Part shown: positions 39,781 through 52,800 of the stretch, in pieces | How positions within the stretch are numbered: position 1 is the first letter of the stretch | How the letters are laid out: every line of letters begins with the position of its first letter | Assembly: GCA_012656075.1 (NCBI GenBank) | Contig: JAAKBF010000200.1 | Span: 248,001-312,000 of the forward strand | Reading direction: 5' to 3' | Source: Phytophthora hibernalis | Lineage: Eukaryota; Oomycota; Peronosporomycetes; Peronosporales; Peronosporaceae | Length of the DNA stretch: 64,000 nt | Position numbers and translations under genes: made by a program | The notes under the pieces: generated by a model | Database searches by the model: none | Told to the model about the DNA's origin: nothing | The model's input: only the letters and a program-made list of their open reading frames with translations

Positions 39781-42700
39781 TCATAGCTACGCGCTGAAAT
39801 CGATCGACTGAACCAAGCGATAGCTGGGCGTATCCGAGTGCCCAGCAACTTGCCCAAGTTCACGGGGAAGAGAGGGAGGACGTCTGTTCCAAATCGAGAA
39901 CGCCTGCCGCATCAACGGTTTCGTGATCGAAGACGCAAGCACGCGTTTACCGGGAATAGCCGGGTCAGCTATGGAGAAGCCAGCCTCAGGGTGGTTCTTA
40001 CACTTGTCTTCGACGACGATTGTGGAGAAGCATACGTGTGGGATTTTCCGTTAGCATGTACTTCAACACTTTGAAGCGTCGAACTACCAAGCTGTTCTGT
40101 GAGAAAACTTCAACGTCTGAAGCAGACAGCCGATATCGAAACCTTTAATGGCGAGTACTTAGCGCTGACCTTTCGTGTAGAAGGCATGAGTACGCTCGAC
40201 CAGGTGCTCAAGTACGCGAATGGACTGGAACCTCGAACTCGCCGCTACGTGAAGCTCGAGAACCCGGAGGCGTTGAGCGATGCTATGGACTTAGCTGTCA
40301 AGTACGAGGTGACACACTTCGTAGATGAGATTCGTGAACGTCAGGTTCGTCCTGACAAAACGAAATCTTTTCGCGACCCGACTCATGGAAATGGGAAGAC
40401 ATTGAAAGGTAAGTCTTTCCGTGGGAAAGGTCGATTCAAGCCAAACGCCAAGTCCAAGCACTCCGAAGATCGTACCTGCTTCTTCTGTAAGAAGCCTATA
40501 CGTATGAAGACCGACTGCTTTTTGTGGAAGAAGGAACAAAACAAACAGGAAACGAGCAACCACGTCAGTGAAAGGGGACCTGACGTGGGCGAGAGCGTAA
40601 CCGGAACAGCTAAGTTTGAAAATATCAGCCTTAATGTTTTGTGTGAGAACCCTCTTGTCTACAAGTCACATCCGTTGTTCTCCGTTAATGGTGAGATCAA
40701 CGTGGGTGCCAAGCGTGTAGAAAGTCGGAGAATGTTGCTGGATTGCGAAGCGACCACGGTGTACGTGTCGAAACGTTGGGTCGAGGAACATCAGTTGCAT
40801 ACGACGAAATTTAACGACAAGAGTATTCGTGTCAACCTTGGAGATAACCAAATTGTGGAAGCGGAACTGGAGATTCTGCGAATGGACATCGCAATATCGG
40901 GACTTGATGAGACTTACAAGTGTGTGGGTGTAGTCTATGCGATACCAGATGAATTTGACTGCATCCTTGGGATACCATTCTTCGAGGACATGCAGCCGCA
41001 GATTGATTGGAGAGGTCGACGAATTGAAGGGACACAAATACAGACTCTGTGCTGGAGACGAACAGGTGAAACCTGTGGACCGATCGAGGAAGCGGACCGG
41101 TGATTGCCTCCGGTTTCGGAGATCTGTCGGGGCAATGCCTACCGGCGAAAACACCCGATCCCTGTCGAGGCGCCGCGCTGGAGACGGATGTGAAGTCCAC
41201 GGTTAAAACAGTTGGTAACACCGTGCAGAAGGAACCCCTAGTGTTGTCTGTGGACAACAAGACGACGCGCTGGCGAGCAAAGGCTCGGCTGAAGAAAACG
41301 ATGCGGTAGCATCAAAGCGCGATGACACTAAACAAGAAGCTGTAGAAAGCAGCAGTGTCAGTGGCAAAAATACCATCGTGGAGAAGCTGTTCACGATGGG
41401 TGTTGTAGACGAAAGTGGCGTAGAGACGAAGTACATCACCCGTAAGAAACTGCGGAAGTTCCTGCGAATCAAGACCAAATCGATTGAGGAACCGTATTTC
41501 ATGTTGGTGCTGTCGAATACGACGATCAAGCAAGTGGCTCGGTCACTGCAGCGGCAAGATCAACCGGAAACGTCGTATCTGCTAAAGCGCAGCGATACCT
41601 CGAAACAGACTGTGAAAGACTTCGAGATAATCCTGCCTTTGACCTTCTAACCGAATACAAGGACAACATTTTTGTCCGGAGCTACCGGAAGGTTTGCCGG
41701 AGAAACGTGACATTGAACACCGGATCGACGTAAAAGATCCAAACCTCGCGATGTACAGACAACAATGGCGCCAGTCACCAGAGCAGCAACGCGAAATTGT
41801 ACGATGGGCCATTGACATGGTAAAGAAGAAGCTCATCCGACCAAGCATCAGTCCACACGCTGCTCCGTCATTCTGTGTACGGAAACCTGTCGGTGGCGGG
41901 TCGTTCGTGATTATCGATACTTGAACACGAACACGATTCGTCAAAGTATTCCAATGACTCGGAGGAAGATATCCTGGACGCCATGTCCGGTGCGTATTGG
42001 TTCTCCACGATGGACCTGATGTCGGCCTATTACCAAGTTCGTATGCGCGAGGAAGACATCAAGTTCACGGCGTTTCAAGCACCAAATGGATTATGAGATT
42101 ATCTGTTGTTACCCATGGGTGTGCAACGCGCCGGCGACGATGCATAGGTTGACATCGAAGATTTTCAGAGGACTGAAGAATACGAAGTCGTTTTATGACG
42201 ATATTTACATCTTCACGAAGTCGCCGAAGATCGAAGATCACTTAGAAGCGTTACGCGACACGTTGAACATCCTGAGCAGCAACAAGATATATGTGAAGTT
42301 GTCCAAGTGTGACTTCTGCGCCGATGAGATTCTGTGTCTGGGAGATTTCGTTGGACGTGATGGAGTACGTATGGATCCAGTCAAAGTACAAATGATCAAG
42401 GATTGGCCAGTACCACGAACACAAGAGGAACTTCACAGCTTTTTGGTCTCACTGGCTACGTCCAGCGCTTCTGCCTGGAGTATGCCTCCTTTACAGTGTC
42501 GATGTTCGCACTTCTGAAGAAGAAGAACAAGCGTAACGCGAAGATCCACTTCAGTAAAAAGCAGTTGAAGAACTTCAAGGAGCTGAAACGACGGTTGTGC
42601 AATCCACCAGCGCTGTACTTACCAGACTTCAGCAAGCCAATTCATTTTCGTACAGATGCCAGCAAGTTCGCGGTTGGTGGAGTCTTGTTTCAAGTAGTGG

Positions 42701-44585
42701 ACGGAGTTGAGCGTCCTCTCGCGTACACAAGTCGCAAGATGAAATCAGCACCCAACACAGCAGCAAGAATTCTTGGCGATCGTCAATGCACTAACAGCCT
42801 TTCGGATCTACTGTCTGGACAAACCTCCAATTGTCGAAACGGATCATAAGAGTCTCGAAGGTCTGTTCACCCAGAAGATGGCGAATCCTCGTTTAGCGCG
42901 ATGGTATGACATCCTCGCTGAGTATCCACTAACATTCTCGTATCTTCCTGGTGCGAAGAATGGAATCCCCGACGCATTGAGCTGAAGACGAGACCTCGAA
43001 CCGGAGACGAAGTTTTCCATGATTTGAGCGTTACAAGTTTCGACGATACGTTCTTCAGCTTGGCGATCAGCGAGATTACTAAGGACACCAATCTGATTTC
43101 CAGCATCAAGAAGGCCTATGCAAAGGATCGAGGAGCTCAGACAATTTTCGCGGCAATCAAGCGGGCGCAAAACCCAAACGTGGGGATCATCAGCACAAGA
43201 ATTATCACTGCTATTCCGAGTCGAACGGGATGCTCTGGTATGAAACATCTGCGAATGACGTACCTCGTATGGTCGTGCCCAACGATCTGAAGCTTAGGCA
43301 AACGATCATCAGCGAGTGTCATGACACGAACTACGGCGGTCATCCAGGTAACGATCGGACATACTTAACATTAGCACGACGCTGGTATTGGTCGAAGATG
43401 CTCAAGTCCATCCAGCGATTCATCGCAGGCTGTGAGCCTTGTCGACGGAACAAACCACGGTTAACGAAACCTCCTGGATTGCTAGAACCACTCAGCATCC
43501 CGGACGAACGATGGCTGTCAATATCCATGGACTTCATCGCCGATCTACCGCGAACGAAGCACGACTTCGACTCAATCTGGGTCGTCGTCGATCGGTTGAC
43601 CAAGAGGTGTCATTTTGTACCTACCACGAAGATAGTGACGACCGAAGGGGTTTCTCGACTCTTCATCGACAACATCTGGAAACTGCACGGTGCCATCAAA
43701 CGTCGTATCTGATCGCGATAGGAAGTTTGTGTCCAAATTCTGGCAGCACGTCTTCAAATCCATTGGAACGAGGCTGAGCATGACCGTAGCGCATCGAGCA
43801 CAAGGCGATGGACAAACAGAGCGAATAAATCGAACGCTGGAGAAGTATCTCCGCTGCTTTGTCAGTCCATTGCAAGATGATTGGGATGCACATCTAGCGA
43901 ACACTGAGTTCGCAATTAACTCGTCTGTCAACTCCAGCACGAAACTAGCTCTGTTAGAGGCGGATCTGGGCTACATTCCGCTGAATGCACTTCAACTTAC
44001 AGCAGAACAGCTTGTAAGTGTACCGAAGAGCCGTCAAGGCGCCGAGTTCCACGAACGACAAGCAGCAATTCTGCAACGCTGTCGCGACGCATTAACAGAA
44101 GCACAAGAACGGATGCGTAACATTTACGACCGGAACCGTGAGGAAAAAGTATTCAACGTTGGGGATCAGGTGTACTTGAGCACGAAGAATCTCGACCCGA
44201 AACACTCCGGCCTGCCGAATTCAACCAAGTTTGGGCGGAAGTGGATTGGTCCGTACACAGTCGTACGGACGGTGCACAATCACGCCTACAAACTCAACAT
44301 CCAGCCAGGAAACAAACTCCACCCAGTTTTCAACACTGGATCATTGAAGCTGTACATATATTCCACTCGATTATCAAGACCAGGTAAAGTCATTCTGACG
44401 GCAGTAGCGGTGACATAGTCAAGCGCCTTCTGGGAAAACGTCGTCGGAAACAGCGTACAGAACTACATGTAAAGTGGGTGGGCGAAGAGAAGACAACACG
44501 GGAACCAGTGGTGAATCTATCACAAATTCTAGACCTCATTGCAAACTTCGAGGCAACCAGGAGAAAGAAGCGGCGAAGACAATGA
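39781..44585 (+). pseudogene. E3 gag-pol polyprotein
   Basis: Gag is open at 40099-41103 with a degenerate zinc knuckle (CFFCKKPIRMKTDC, lacking the His). Protease reads MLLDCEATTVYVS near 40735, with Glu where Gly of the D-S/T-G triad is expected. RT covers about 41690-42480 (RQQWRQSPEQQREIVRWAI, WFSTMDLMSAYYQVRM, active site FYDDIYIF near 42195). RNase H follows (FRTDASKFAVGGVLFQ, about 42650). Integrase has H2C2 zinc (HDTNYGGHPGNDRTY...CEPCRR), DFIADLP, SDRDRKFVSKFWQ and GQTERINRTLEKYLR. A chromodomain (LHVKWVGEEKTTREPVVNL) ends at 44585. Several frame changes and stops exist, for example after 41650, 42098 and 43712. Confidence 0.88.
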
Positions 44586-44648
44586 GCAATACTGAAGGGG
44601 TCTGAAAGACCTACTCGTATTCCCGGCTTACATCTCCTATGGCTGTCA

Positions 44649-46051
44649 TTACTGTTGCTGTTGCATCAGACGTTTCGCACGCTTGCACTGTGTCGTGGAC
44701 TTGCGCTTCCCACCACGACACTTGTATCCCGGGTTTAGTTCGACGCAGCACACCCATTTTACGCTCTTGATCCATCGCTGGTAGCTGAGAGGGAGGACAA
44801 CCATTGGCGGATCGTGACTGGTGTCATAATCATCGAGCATGATAAGTCGCTTTCCAGGTCCTTGCGAGATCACAACGAAGCAGTGTCCGAGCCCATCTTC
44901 ACCAGCACTCACCATATAAACTCCAGCCTCCAGTTTTGCGCAGAATTCACGGAATGTACGAAGGTTGGAGCTCGAAATCGAATGAATGTTGACCATCAAG
45001 CGATCGTAATTCAATGGCACGCTTTTACGCTGCAGCAGCTTGAAAAATTGGGTGACGTCCTCGCGTGACACACCATACTGGATAGCAAGGGGTCGTGTTT
45101 TTCGAACGCATCCCAAGTTTCCATTGTGGCCAATTTTGGCTGGCCAAGATAGTACAGCGCCGACCGGAGAGCATCCATGAAGCAAGTTCCCGCTTCCGAA
45201 GCAACATCACGCTCCGTGTCCCACGAGGTAAATGATCCCGAATTGCCAGATGCCTTCTATTCGTCCACTCTCTGCTTCATGTGGCGGGGCGTAGCGTTCT
45301 CCAGCTGCTCAGCCCAGACCCAGCTCATCTACAAGGGTTTACCCTTCCAATGGACTAAATAACAACGATGCGGGGTTTCACCGTGAACATCGAGCAAGCG
45401 AGCGACGGGAGCATCAGAACCGTAATCCCACGGAGCCTCTCGGTTGTAGAAGTTTCGGTGGTTCATTGACGGATGACGAGCCGGTGGTGCAGGCAGTGGA
45501 GGATGCCAATGAGATGTTTCATTGCCGCGGCGCAAGCGGGCGCGACGCGTACGGGTGAAGTCGCCGTCATCATCGCTGTCATAGAAAAGGCCCGGCCCAG
45601 CCGCCGTTGTACAAGTTCCAGAAGCAATTTGGCGGTTATCAGATTTTTCTGATTCTGAGTATGATTCTAAATCTGAGGTTTCCATTAACGTATTGTATAC
45701 GAGCTCAGAAAGCGACATCGAAGGTTTGGGTATCGCGGGTGTGGTAGAAGCCACGTCAGGCGCTGCGGAGCCATCATCAGACAGCACAGGGGAAGTCACG
45801 GGCGGCGTTGGAGAAGCCACAGGCGAGGAGTCCACTGAAGAAGCTGGGCTCGCTTGAAAAGCTGCCATATTGCTGTTCACAGTGATTGCATCCCACAATG
45901 CATCTGCGGAGTCACTATCTTCAACATGATGTTTGGTAGGATGCATAACAGGCGGGGGCGACAAAGGCGGCGGAGCAGCGGTCGCAAGGAGAGGTAGGTC
46001 CAGCGAAGTAGCCTCAGCAGGTGCGACAGGGCGTGTCATATGCAGCAGCAC
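44649..46051 (-). pseudogene. Opposite-strand ORF of E3: chromodomain plus GHCFVV domain
   Basis: From 46051 on the minus strand: a Pro/Ala/Ser/Asp-rich region (SESEKSDNRQ, FYDSDDDGDFTRTRRARLRR), then a chromodomain (RLLDVHGETPHRCYLVHWKG, about 45410-45350) with a TAG inside it, then a second part (44649-45185) with GVYMVSAGEDGLGHCFVVIS and KRLIMLDDYDTSHDPPM. The His-Cys pair and Asp-rich turn suggest a papain-like or C39/C48-like peptidase relic, but the family is not certain. It lies wholly between pol and the 3' LTR and is convergent with pol. Two frame breaks and one stop are visible. Confidence 0.6.
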
Positions 46052-46199
46052 AGGACCTACTCGAGCCCGAAGGAATCAGGCCGCTCAGCGAGCGACGTGA
46101 GGCAAGCGGGTCGAGCTAATCCCAGCGACAGCCGTTCACCCCGAAGCGTGAACAGGAATAATGAAGCCAAAGGGTCGCGCAGGACAGAAGAAGGGTGAG

Positions 46200-46379
46200 T
46201 GTAAGCCAATCAGCTACAAGTAAGTAGATGACTTAAGTTTACTATGGTATAGTGAAATACAATCAGGCAGATGTACGGTGGCTGTGGGAGCTTCTGGAAT
46301 GTTCTAGTAGCTCCCATCCGCCCGAACTGGGGCGGCACTTTCACTTTAGCGCCTCCCAAAGAACCCCTTTCAAGATATA
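46200..46379 (+). repeat. E3 3' LTR
   Basis: Direct copy of 39549-39733 with scattered differences (for example in the heat-shock motif), which shows some age. Confidence 0.85.
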
Positions 46380-46384
46380 GTATC

Positions 46385-46996
46385 CCGTGGATGGTGCAGG
46401 GTCGTTGGAACGAGTCGCGATAGAGTGCAGCAGGATGCGTACAGTGTATTAATACGCCGTACACTATAATATAGAAGTAATATATTATTACTACTGTAGG
46501 TGTTAATACATGTACTGTACCTATAGACAGGGTTCAACAATTTACATGTAGGCGTTCTTGCCTACTGCCTTAATAGCCTTTAGAGGCACTCTCAAATCCT
46601 TAACCCCTTTGTTCCCGGCGTCAAATGCTGGGGTACCGGTTTACGTTTTTTTCTTATGTTGGAGGTCCAACATCAGTATATACGGTATAGGAATTTGTAT
46701 ATGTTATTGTTAAGTACGTTAATTGACGATAGGGATTGGGGAGAGGCTAAGAGATCTGAGGCGACTAAAGTAGAGGCACATCCTACATTATGCATCTTAT
46801 GTTGGCGTAAATGCGCCTTAATGACCGCTTATTAAGCCTGAACCAACATAAAAGATGTATCGTTTATTTGGTAACCTTATTTCTGTATCGTTGCACACGT
46901 CCTGCAGCGGTTCAATCCTACATTTGACCAATAGGAATCAAGCAAATGATGGTTCCATTGAATGCAAGCTACTAAAGTGGAGTATTCAAGTATTGC
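46385..46996. other. AT-rich intergenic stretch
   Basis: No gene. Inverted copies of CTTATGTTGG/CCAACATAA occur near 46655-46670, 46797-46807 and 46842-46852. They may belong to termini of the neighbouring piggyBac-like relic. This is uncertain. Confidence 0.4.
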
Positions 46997-48780
46997 CTAC
47001 AACACGTCGCACGCCCCCGCGCTCGCGCTCGCTCTCCGCATCCCCACTTCCGTCGGCGTCCTCTTCATCAGGTCCCGACGCGCCTTCCTCGTCACGGCGT
47101 GTCTGGGCGCTGCGGCGTCGCTTCTTACCTGGGCGTGAAAGCTGGTGACGCTGTCGTACGATCCCTTGCCGACGTCGCTTGCTTCAAACAGTAAATCATC
47201 GGCAACATTAGCGACTTCTAGTGTTGGATGATGGTTCACGCAATAGTGCATATGTTGGCAGACCAACATAATACGTACCTCGTTTTCGCTGAAAGTCTCT
47301 GAAGAGTCAATCGCAGGTATCTGATCCATCAGCTCTTTGAAAAACGTGAAGTGCTTGGATGGTCGCTTATTGTTCACCTTCTTGTAGTAGCGGAACACGA
47401 TAAATGCGTTCACTAACGCCATGTCCACCAGGCTCAGAAACAACGTCTTTTAAAACTTCCGGGTTTTGTAGAATAGCTGCACGCTGTAGCGCTGCATGCG
47501 GGCTGGGCGTGGACGTCGACCTTAACCATCCAGCGGTGGTAATCACGGACCAGCTCCGATGCAGGTATCGGTTTTACTTCTCCGTTGGCTCGTCGCACTA
47601 TAGAAACACACATGCAATTATTATTATCACTTTAACAGGAACGGTGGTGTGTATAGCAACTTACTGACGGTGCCGGTCGCTCGACTGCCTCCACTGGAGA
47701 GCATGTGAACCGAGTTCTGATCCATCCACATAGCCGCCGGTTTCTGTGGAAACGTCTTGTTCAGCTTAGTTGTACCCTAAGCTGGAATCATCACCTTTCG
47801 CTTGTTCACCGTCTTTGTCTTTTCGGATGTAATAACTTTCTTGGCGTACCCGGATCGATCATTTTTATCGTTCCAGTCAGATACAGGCGGCGATGCAGCA
47901 TCTATTGGGCAAGCTTGACAGATGTGTAGAACCACGACTAGTCGTCATGCTGACGTAGGTGAGGAGGGCAACAAAGCATTCATGTTGCGCAGCACAACAG
48001 CCTCTCCAGAATTGTTATCTTTGGGAACGGGAGTGCGGAGATGTGTTTTCGCTCCGCAACATACCTCGATCCTGAAACACACCACAGAGAACATAAGTTA
48101 GCTTTATGTAGTATATTGCATTCGGAAACGTTTGGTATGTTGACTTCAATCCAACATAAGTACTTGAGCAAAACAAAAGGTGGCGAGCCGACGCTTGGCA
48201 CATCTGCCGTACCAACTCACCCCATGTAATATGCGGGCTTGGCACAGGTAGCGACGAATACTTTCGTACCTCATCGGTTCGGTTTGCCCTTGTTGCATTG
48301 TCGCATGGGGTTGTACCGTTAGCGCGAAGCCAACGTTGCTTCGTCAAAACTGATCACAGGTGGCCCCTTGTAGTCGCGAGCAAACGTGCGCTGGAGTACA
48401 TCGATGACGGGCCTGATCTTTCATGCTCGGTCTAGTCGGGCTTGTGGCGATTTGTTGTTCGCGAAATGGAGGTATCCCATAACGTGGAAAAAGCGATTCT
48501 TGCTCATGAACTTGCCAAACCGATTCATCAAGCTGTCTTGAGCGACTAGTGCGCCGCCATTCCCGACGGGTCGGCACCAACATTCTCACTATCAGCAGAG
48601 CCAGAACTCGAAGGACATCCCACGCTTTTATATCCTCCACTGCAGCGAGGCGGCGACGAATTTCAACGATTTCTTCGACTTCACCGCCGTTTTTCCGCTA
48701 CTGCGTCTGGCTCGTAACGAAATAGACTGCGTGTGGTAGCGGGCGATCTCCTCTGCGATCTGGTCCCACCGCTTTGGTGG
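46997..48780 (-). pseudogene. piggyBac-like (DDE_Tnp_1_7) transposase relic
   Basis: Reading the minus strand from about 48780: KAWDVLRVLALLIVRML, then in another frame MNRFGKFMSKNRFFHVMGYL and RPVIDVLQRTFARDYKGPPV leading into ISFDEATLASR, which holds the first catalytic Asp, followed by NPMRQCNKGKPNR and TKVFVATCAKPAYYMG. The C-terminal part (46997-47443) has DMALVNAFIVFRYYKKVNNK and SKHFTFFKELMDQI. These are typical blocks of piggyBac-type transposases. Many frame changes and stops show it is dead. Confidence 0.75.
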
Positions 48781-48796
48781 TAGGAAGTAGAATACC

Positions 48797-49673
48797 TGTC
48801 GTGTAGGATCACGCAGAAATTCTCACTACCAAATGGTATGAGTCCCACCAACAACACTTGCTTCCTCTTGTCAGGTCAACAAGCGTTGGATCAAACCTGA
48901 AGACCAGGAATGATCCCTTACGCCGGGTTGGATGTGAGCCCTCTGTACACCTAGGTTGTAATAGGCCAACCCAATACCCTGCACCACTAGTGCTAGTATG
49001 CAATATTGCGCTTTGGCGCGAACCCCGCAGACCCTCAGAAGGAAGGGTACCGGCTGTCAAGGCTAATACGGGTTTGCCAAGGTAAAACCTCGGCGGGTAG
49101 TAAATATGTATGGAACACTCCGTTCCACTATAATATATGGCGAACGACGCTTCTCGTCGCTCCCAACACTCGGCCACTCTAATATCTTGGACTGACCAGC
49201 AACAAACCCTCGGTTCAATGTACCTTGGGCTTGCTGACCAGCATCCCACATGCCGAGCGTATCCAGACCCTAAGATAAGCTAGCTAGACTTACCGAAGAC
49301 GGACTTAACCCTTGGTGATTTGGGGGAAGACTGCTGATTTAGTTCTGTTGATCTATGGCTCTGAGAGCCTCTGTAGTCAATCATATAGCTAGTCCTATAC
49401 GTAAATACAAATATCCAGTGTGAACAGATCCCAATATGTGATCCTGTACCCGGCTCTATAAGACCGAGGGTACGAAACTGAAATGGGTACAAACGAGGGT
49501 TCGTACCCTCGGCCGGGAATTTATTATACCCGACCGAGGCCTCGATCACTAAACAGCTACTGTCACTGCCGCGCGAGGAACGTAATCCGCCAATCGGAGC
49601 ACACTGGTCACTTTCCTTCAGCAATGGGCAACCTTGCTTGCTGGTGACCGAGCGTTCAAACCCCAACGCCGCA
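48797..49673 (-). repeat. E2 3' LTR
   Basis: 877 bp, TGTCGTG...CGCCGCA on the plus strand, giving TG...CA on the element strand. It contains a hairpin with arms around CGAGGGTACGAA/TTCGTACCCTCG near 49463-49513. Confidence 0.85.
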
Positions 49674-49687
49674 ACTGCCCCCGCCTC
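49674..49687 (-). other. Polypurine tract of E2
   Basis: On the minus strand the sequence directly upstream of the 3' LTR reads GAGGCGGGGGCAGT, a purine-rich run as expected for the plus-strand primer. Confidence 0.5.
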
Positions 49688-49872
49688 AACGCAAGATTTC
49701 GCAAGTAGTGCGCGTCGTGGCGTGTCGCTGCTCAGTCCCATGACTACTCCGTCGCGTTGTCTTAGCGACGCCACCGCTGATGCTCTCCGAGCCATCGCCC
49801 CCACGGCGGGGTAAGCCGTTCTCCATCTTGATTGCTTAATATCCTTAAGCATCTTCTCACTCTCGTTCACTT

Positions 49873-52800
49873 ATGTCTCCATTCTACAGGCTCGCTCCCA
49901 TGGAACTGTCGATGCTCCTGTCGACACTCCCAGCTCCACCGAGGCCTCGGTTCAGCTTTCCCAGCACTCCTCAAGCCGGCGGTGATGCGCTTGGTGGTCT
50001 ATCTCCGGTGATTCCTCCTCGTCGCCCGACGCCTCGCCCGTCTTTGCGTTTCTGCTTGGCGTGCACCGGCATCGATGTCTGGGTCTCCTGGCGCCATCGC
50101 GACTCGTCTCGATGGGGTGTCAGACCGACACTGCTGGTACGGTCCCACCTCCAGCTACGACGACCGAACCCTCATTTCCGGCCCTCGTTGAGCAACCCCT
50201 GCTCCAGCTGGGCCATCGCGTCGTTGGTGTGGCTCGCCAGCGTCCTCGGCGATTCGACTCGGCGCTCGATGGCCACAATGAACATGATACACACCTCGGT
50301 GAAGTCTTGTCAGCAGTTGTTGCCCCTGCCCAACTTCCTCCGGGTGAGGCGGAGCTGGTCGTTGACCTCTGCAACGAGGTGGCTGAGCTCAAGGCCTAAC
50401 TCGCCGACACCGAGGGCCGGCTCTCCACTGAGACTCAAGAACAAGAGAAGTTCGAGCGTTTCAGTACTCAAGCATCGAGCGAGGAGAGTCGGGCCCGCGA
50501 CATACTGGACGGCCTCCGACAGACCCACCTTGCCCTCCGAGAGGAGCACGACGAGGCGGCTGCCCACCTTCGCCAAGCTAACTCTGCTACAGCGGACCAC
50601 TACTACATCGTGAAGCTATGGGCTGTTCGCGCGACCTCGTCGAAGTCTTCATTGATGTCCGCGAAACGGCTCGTCCACCAGGAGCGCGACCGCTTCAAAG
50701 CTGGTTTGTTGGCATACACCGAGCAAGTGGCGGTGTAGGGTGGTGGCTTGCGGTGTGTGAAAGACGCGTAATGGGCTTGTGTTGCGGCGTCGAGTCGGTT
50801 AAGAGAAGGTGCTCCCAAATAGTCTAGGCGGTTAGGATACGTGGCTTTCACCCACGCGACCCGGGTTAGAGTCCCGGTTTGGGAATTTTGCTTTTCCACT
50901 GCTGCTGGCATCGGTCTGCGCTTGACGCGTCTTCCCAAGCCTCGGTTGGTGTGGTACCGCCCCAGGTGGAAGCTCTGAAGCTCAAATGGCACGTCTGAAA
51001 CGTGCGAACACCATCCTTCGCCGCCACGCTGCTCTCCATGAACTGAATGTCGACACATTGGTGCTTGCCTCCGCTGGTGGGTTATGTTTGTGCTTCCTTG
51101 ATATATCATCCAATTTTTGACTCTCCTTCTGTCATCGTTTAGGTATCACCGCGGACGACATCGACTGGGAATTGCTCGGTCTTACGCCACCGGGCATCAC
51201 TTCGAAGCGCAGCCGTAGCGCTTCCTCGGAGAGTTCGGAGGGCGATGGTCAAGAACATCCCGGCTCGGACGCCGGTTCGAAGCCTTCCGCGAATTCACCG
51301 TCGGCTGCTAGGGACGCCTCCAAAGATTCGGGTGACATGCCTCTCATTCCGACGGTGTCCCAGCGTTGACGGAACCGCCGCAAGCGTCTTGGCAGCAGGC
51401 GCCGGCGGCGTCCCTACCACAGGTGATCCCGACACACCCTCCACGGGGTTCACCGAAGTCGGCTCTCCCTGCCCGCAAGCGGTTGGGCCGCCCATCCAAG
51501 AACCTGAGAGCCCGAGCTCAAGGTCGAACACCGGCGTCGTCTTTGCCGGGTTCTCCAGGGGTCGCCTCTGGGTGGATCACCACCGGGTCGTCCGCTTGAA
51601 TCTCCACCTGCGTCGCCACCGAGTCCTCCTCCTGGGTCTACGCCGGTGTTGCCACCGAGTGAATCACGTGCTTCTGCGTCCTTGGTGCTTCCGACCCCGG
51701 TCGACGTTATTGATTTGTCAGGTGATGAAGTCGACACCGATGCCCGGACGGCAACGATTCTCGCGTATGGATCCTTTTCTTCAGCGGTGGTCTCACCACC
51801 TCGTCGTGATGGTCAGCCCACCGGCAATGCGTCGGTGTTGGCCACCTTGCGTTATCAGAGGGAGCTAGAGACCCTGGAGGCGTCTGATGATTTCATCATC
51901 AGCTCTCCATCGTCATCAGAGTTTTCCAATCTTCGAAGTCGCCTGTTCTGGCCACCCCCAAAAGCTCAGTGACCCCGACGTTAACGGTGTCGTCGCAGCC
52001 AGTCTCGGCTGTACCTCCATCGGTTCCACCGGTCACGACGCAGCCTACTCCGACCCCATCGAGCGTACCGGTATCGCAGCCGCCCTCCACGTTATTGCCG
52101 TCGTCGGGTGGGGTGTTGGCTACCTATTCGGTTCCGACGCCCGTGACCTCGGTGGTGGTGTCTACTCCGGTTCCTGCGATTGTGGCCTCGGTTGTGTCTC
52201 CGTCCACTTCGTCGGCTGGTTTGGCTGTAGGCGTTACCGACACGCCGGTGACTCCTGTCGGACCTACCCACGGGCGTCTTCCGAGAGCTCGGTCTGTCAT
52301 CCGCCGTTCGCATACCCAAGTGACCACCACTCTCTGGACTGTTCCGGGCACTGACCCCAGCCCCTTCGTTCAGGCGGTGCCAGTTACGCCCGGAACACCT
52401 TCACAACGTCTTGCCCTGATGGCTGGTCCGTACTTGACGCCCGGGTTCACCACTCCGGGCGAGCATGCAGCCTGGTGCCAGATCCATAATAGCAGCCTAA
52501 CTCCGCCCATTGCTCGCACTGTTGAGTCCCCGTGCTCGGTGGTTGGCATCCAGGCCATGGCAGATTGGGACAACCCCGGCCACCTATGGCAGCAAGTGCG
52601 GTTGAAGTTACCGGAGACTATCGATAAGCATTTGCCAGGCTGTAAGATCTCAACCCGTGCCACTGGATTAGCTCGGTTCGTCAAGATGTGGCGTCAGTTC
52701 CAAGGCATCGCCACCGATCGGACCGAAAGAGCAGCCCTCGGTCTGGTACTATGGGAGCGACGCCACTGGGTCCAAGTCTCTGCTGTTGAAGCCTTCATTC

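Larger units (their letters stand above)
39549..46379 (+). mobile_element. Complete Ty3/gypsy element E3, 6,831 bp
   Basis: Two direct LTRs (TGTAAGCC...AAGATATA) are flanked by a perfect 5-bp target duplication GTATC (39544-39548 and 46380-46384). A primer-binding-site-like TGGTAGCACTTG starts at 39735. The interior has gag, protease, RT, RNase H, integrase and chromodomain on plus, and a convergent ORF on minus before the 3' LTR. Coding regions contain frameshifts. Confidence 0.88.
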
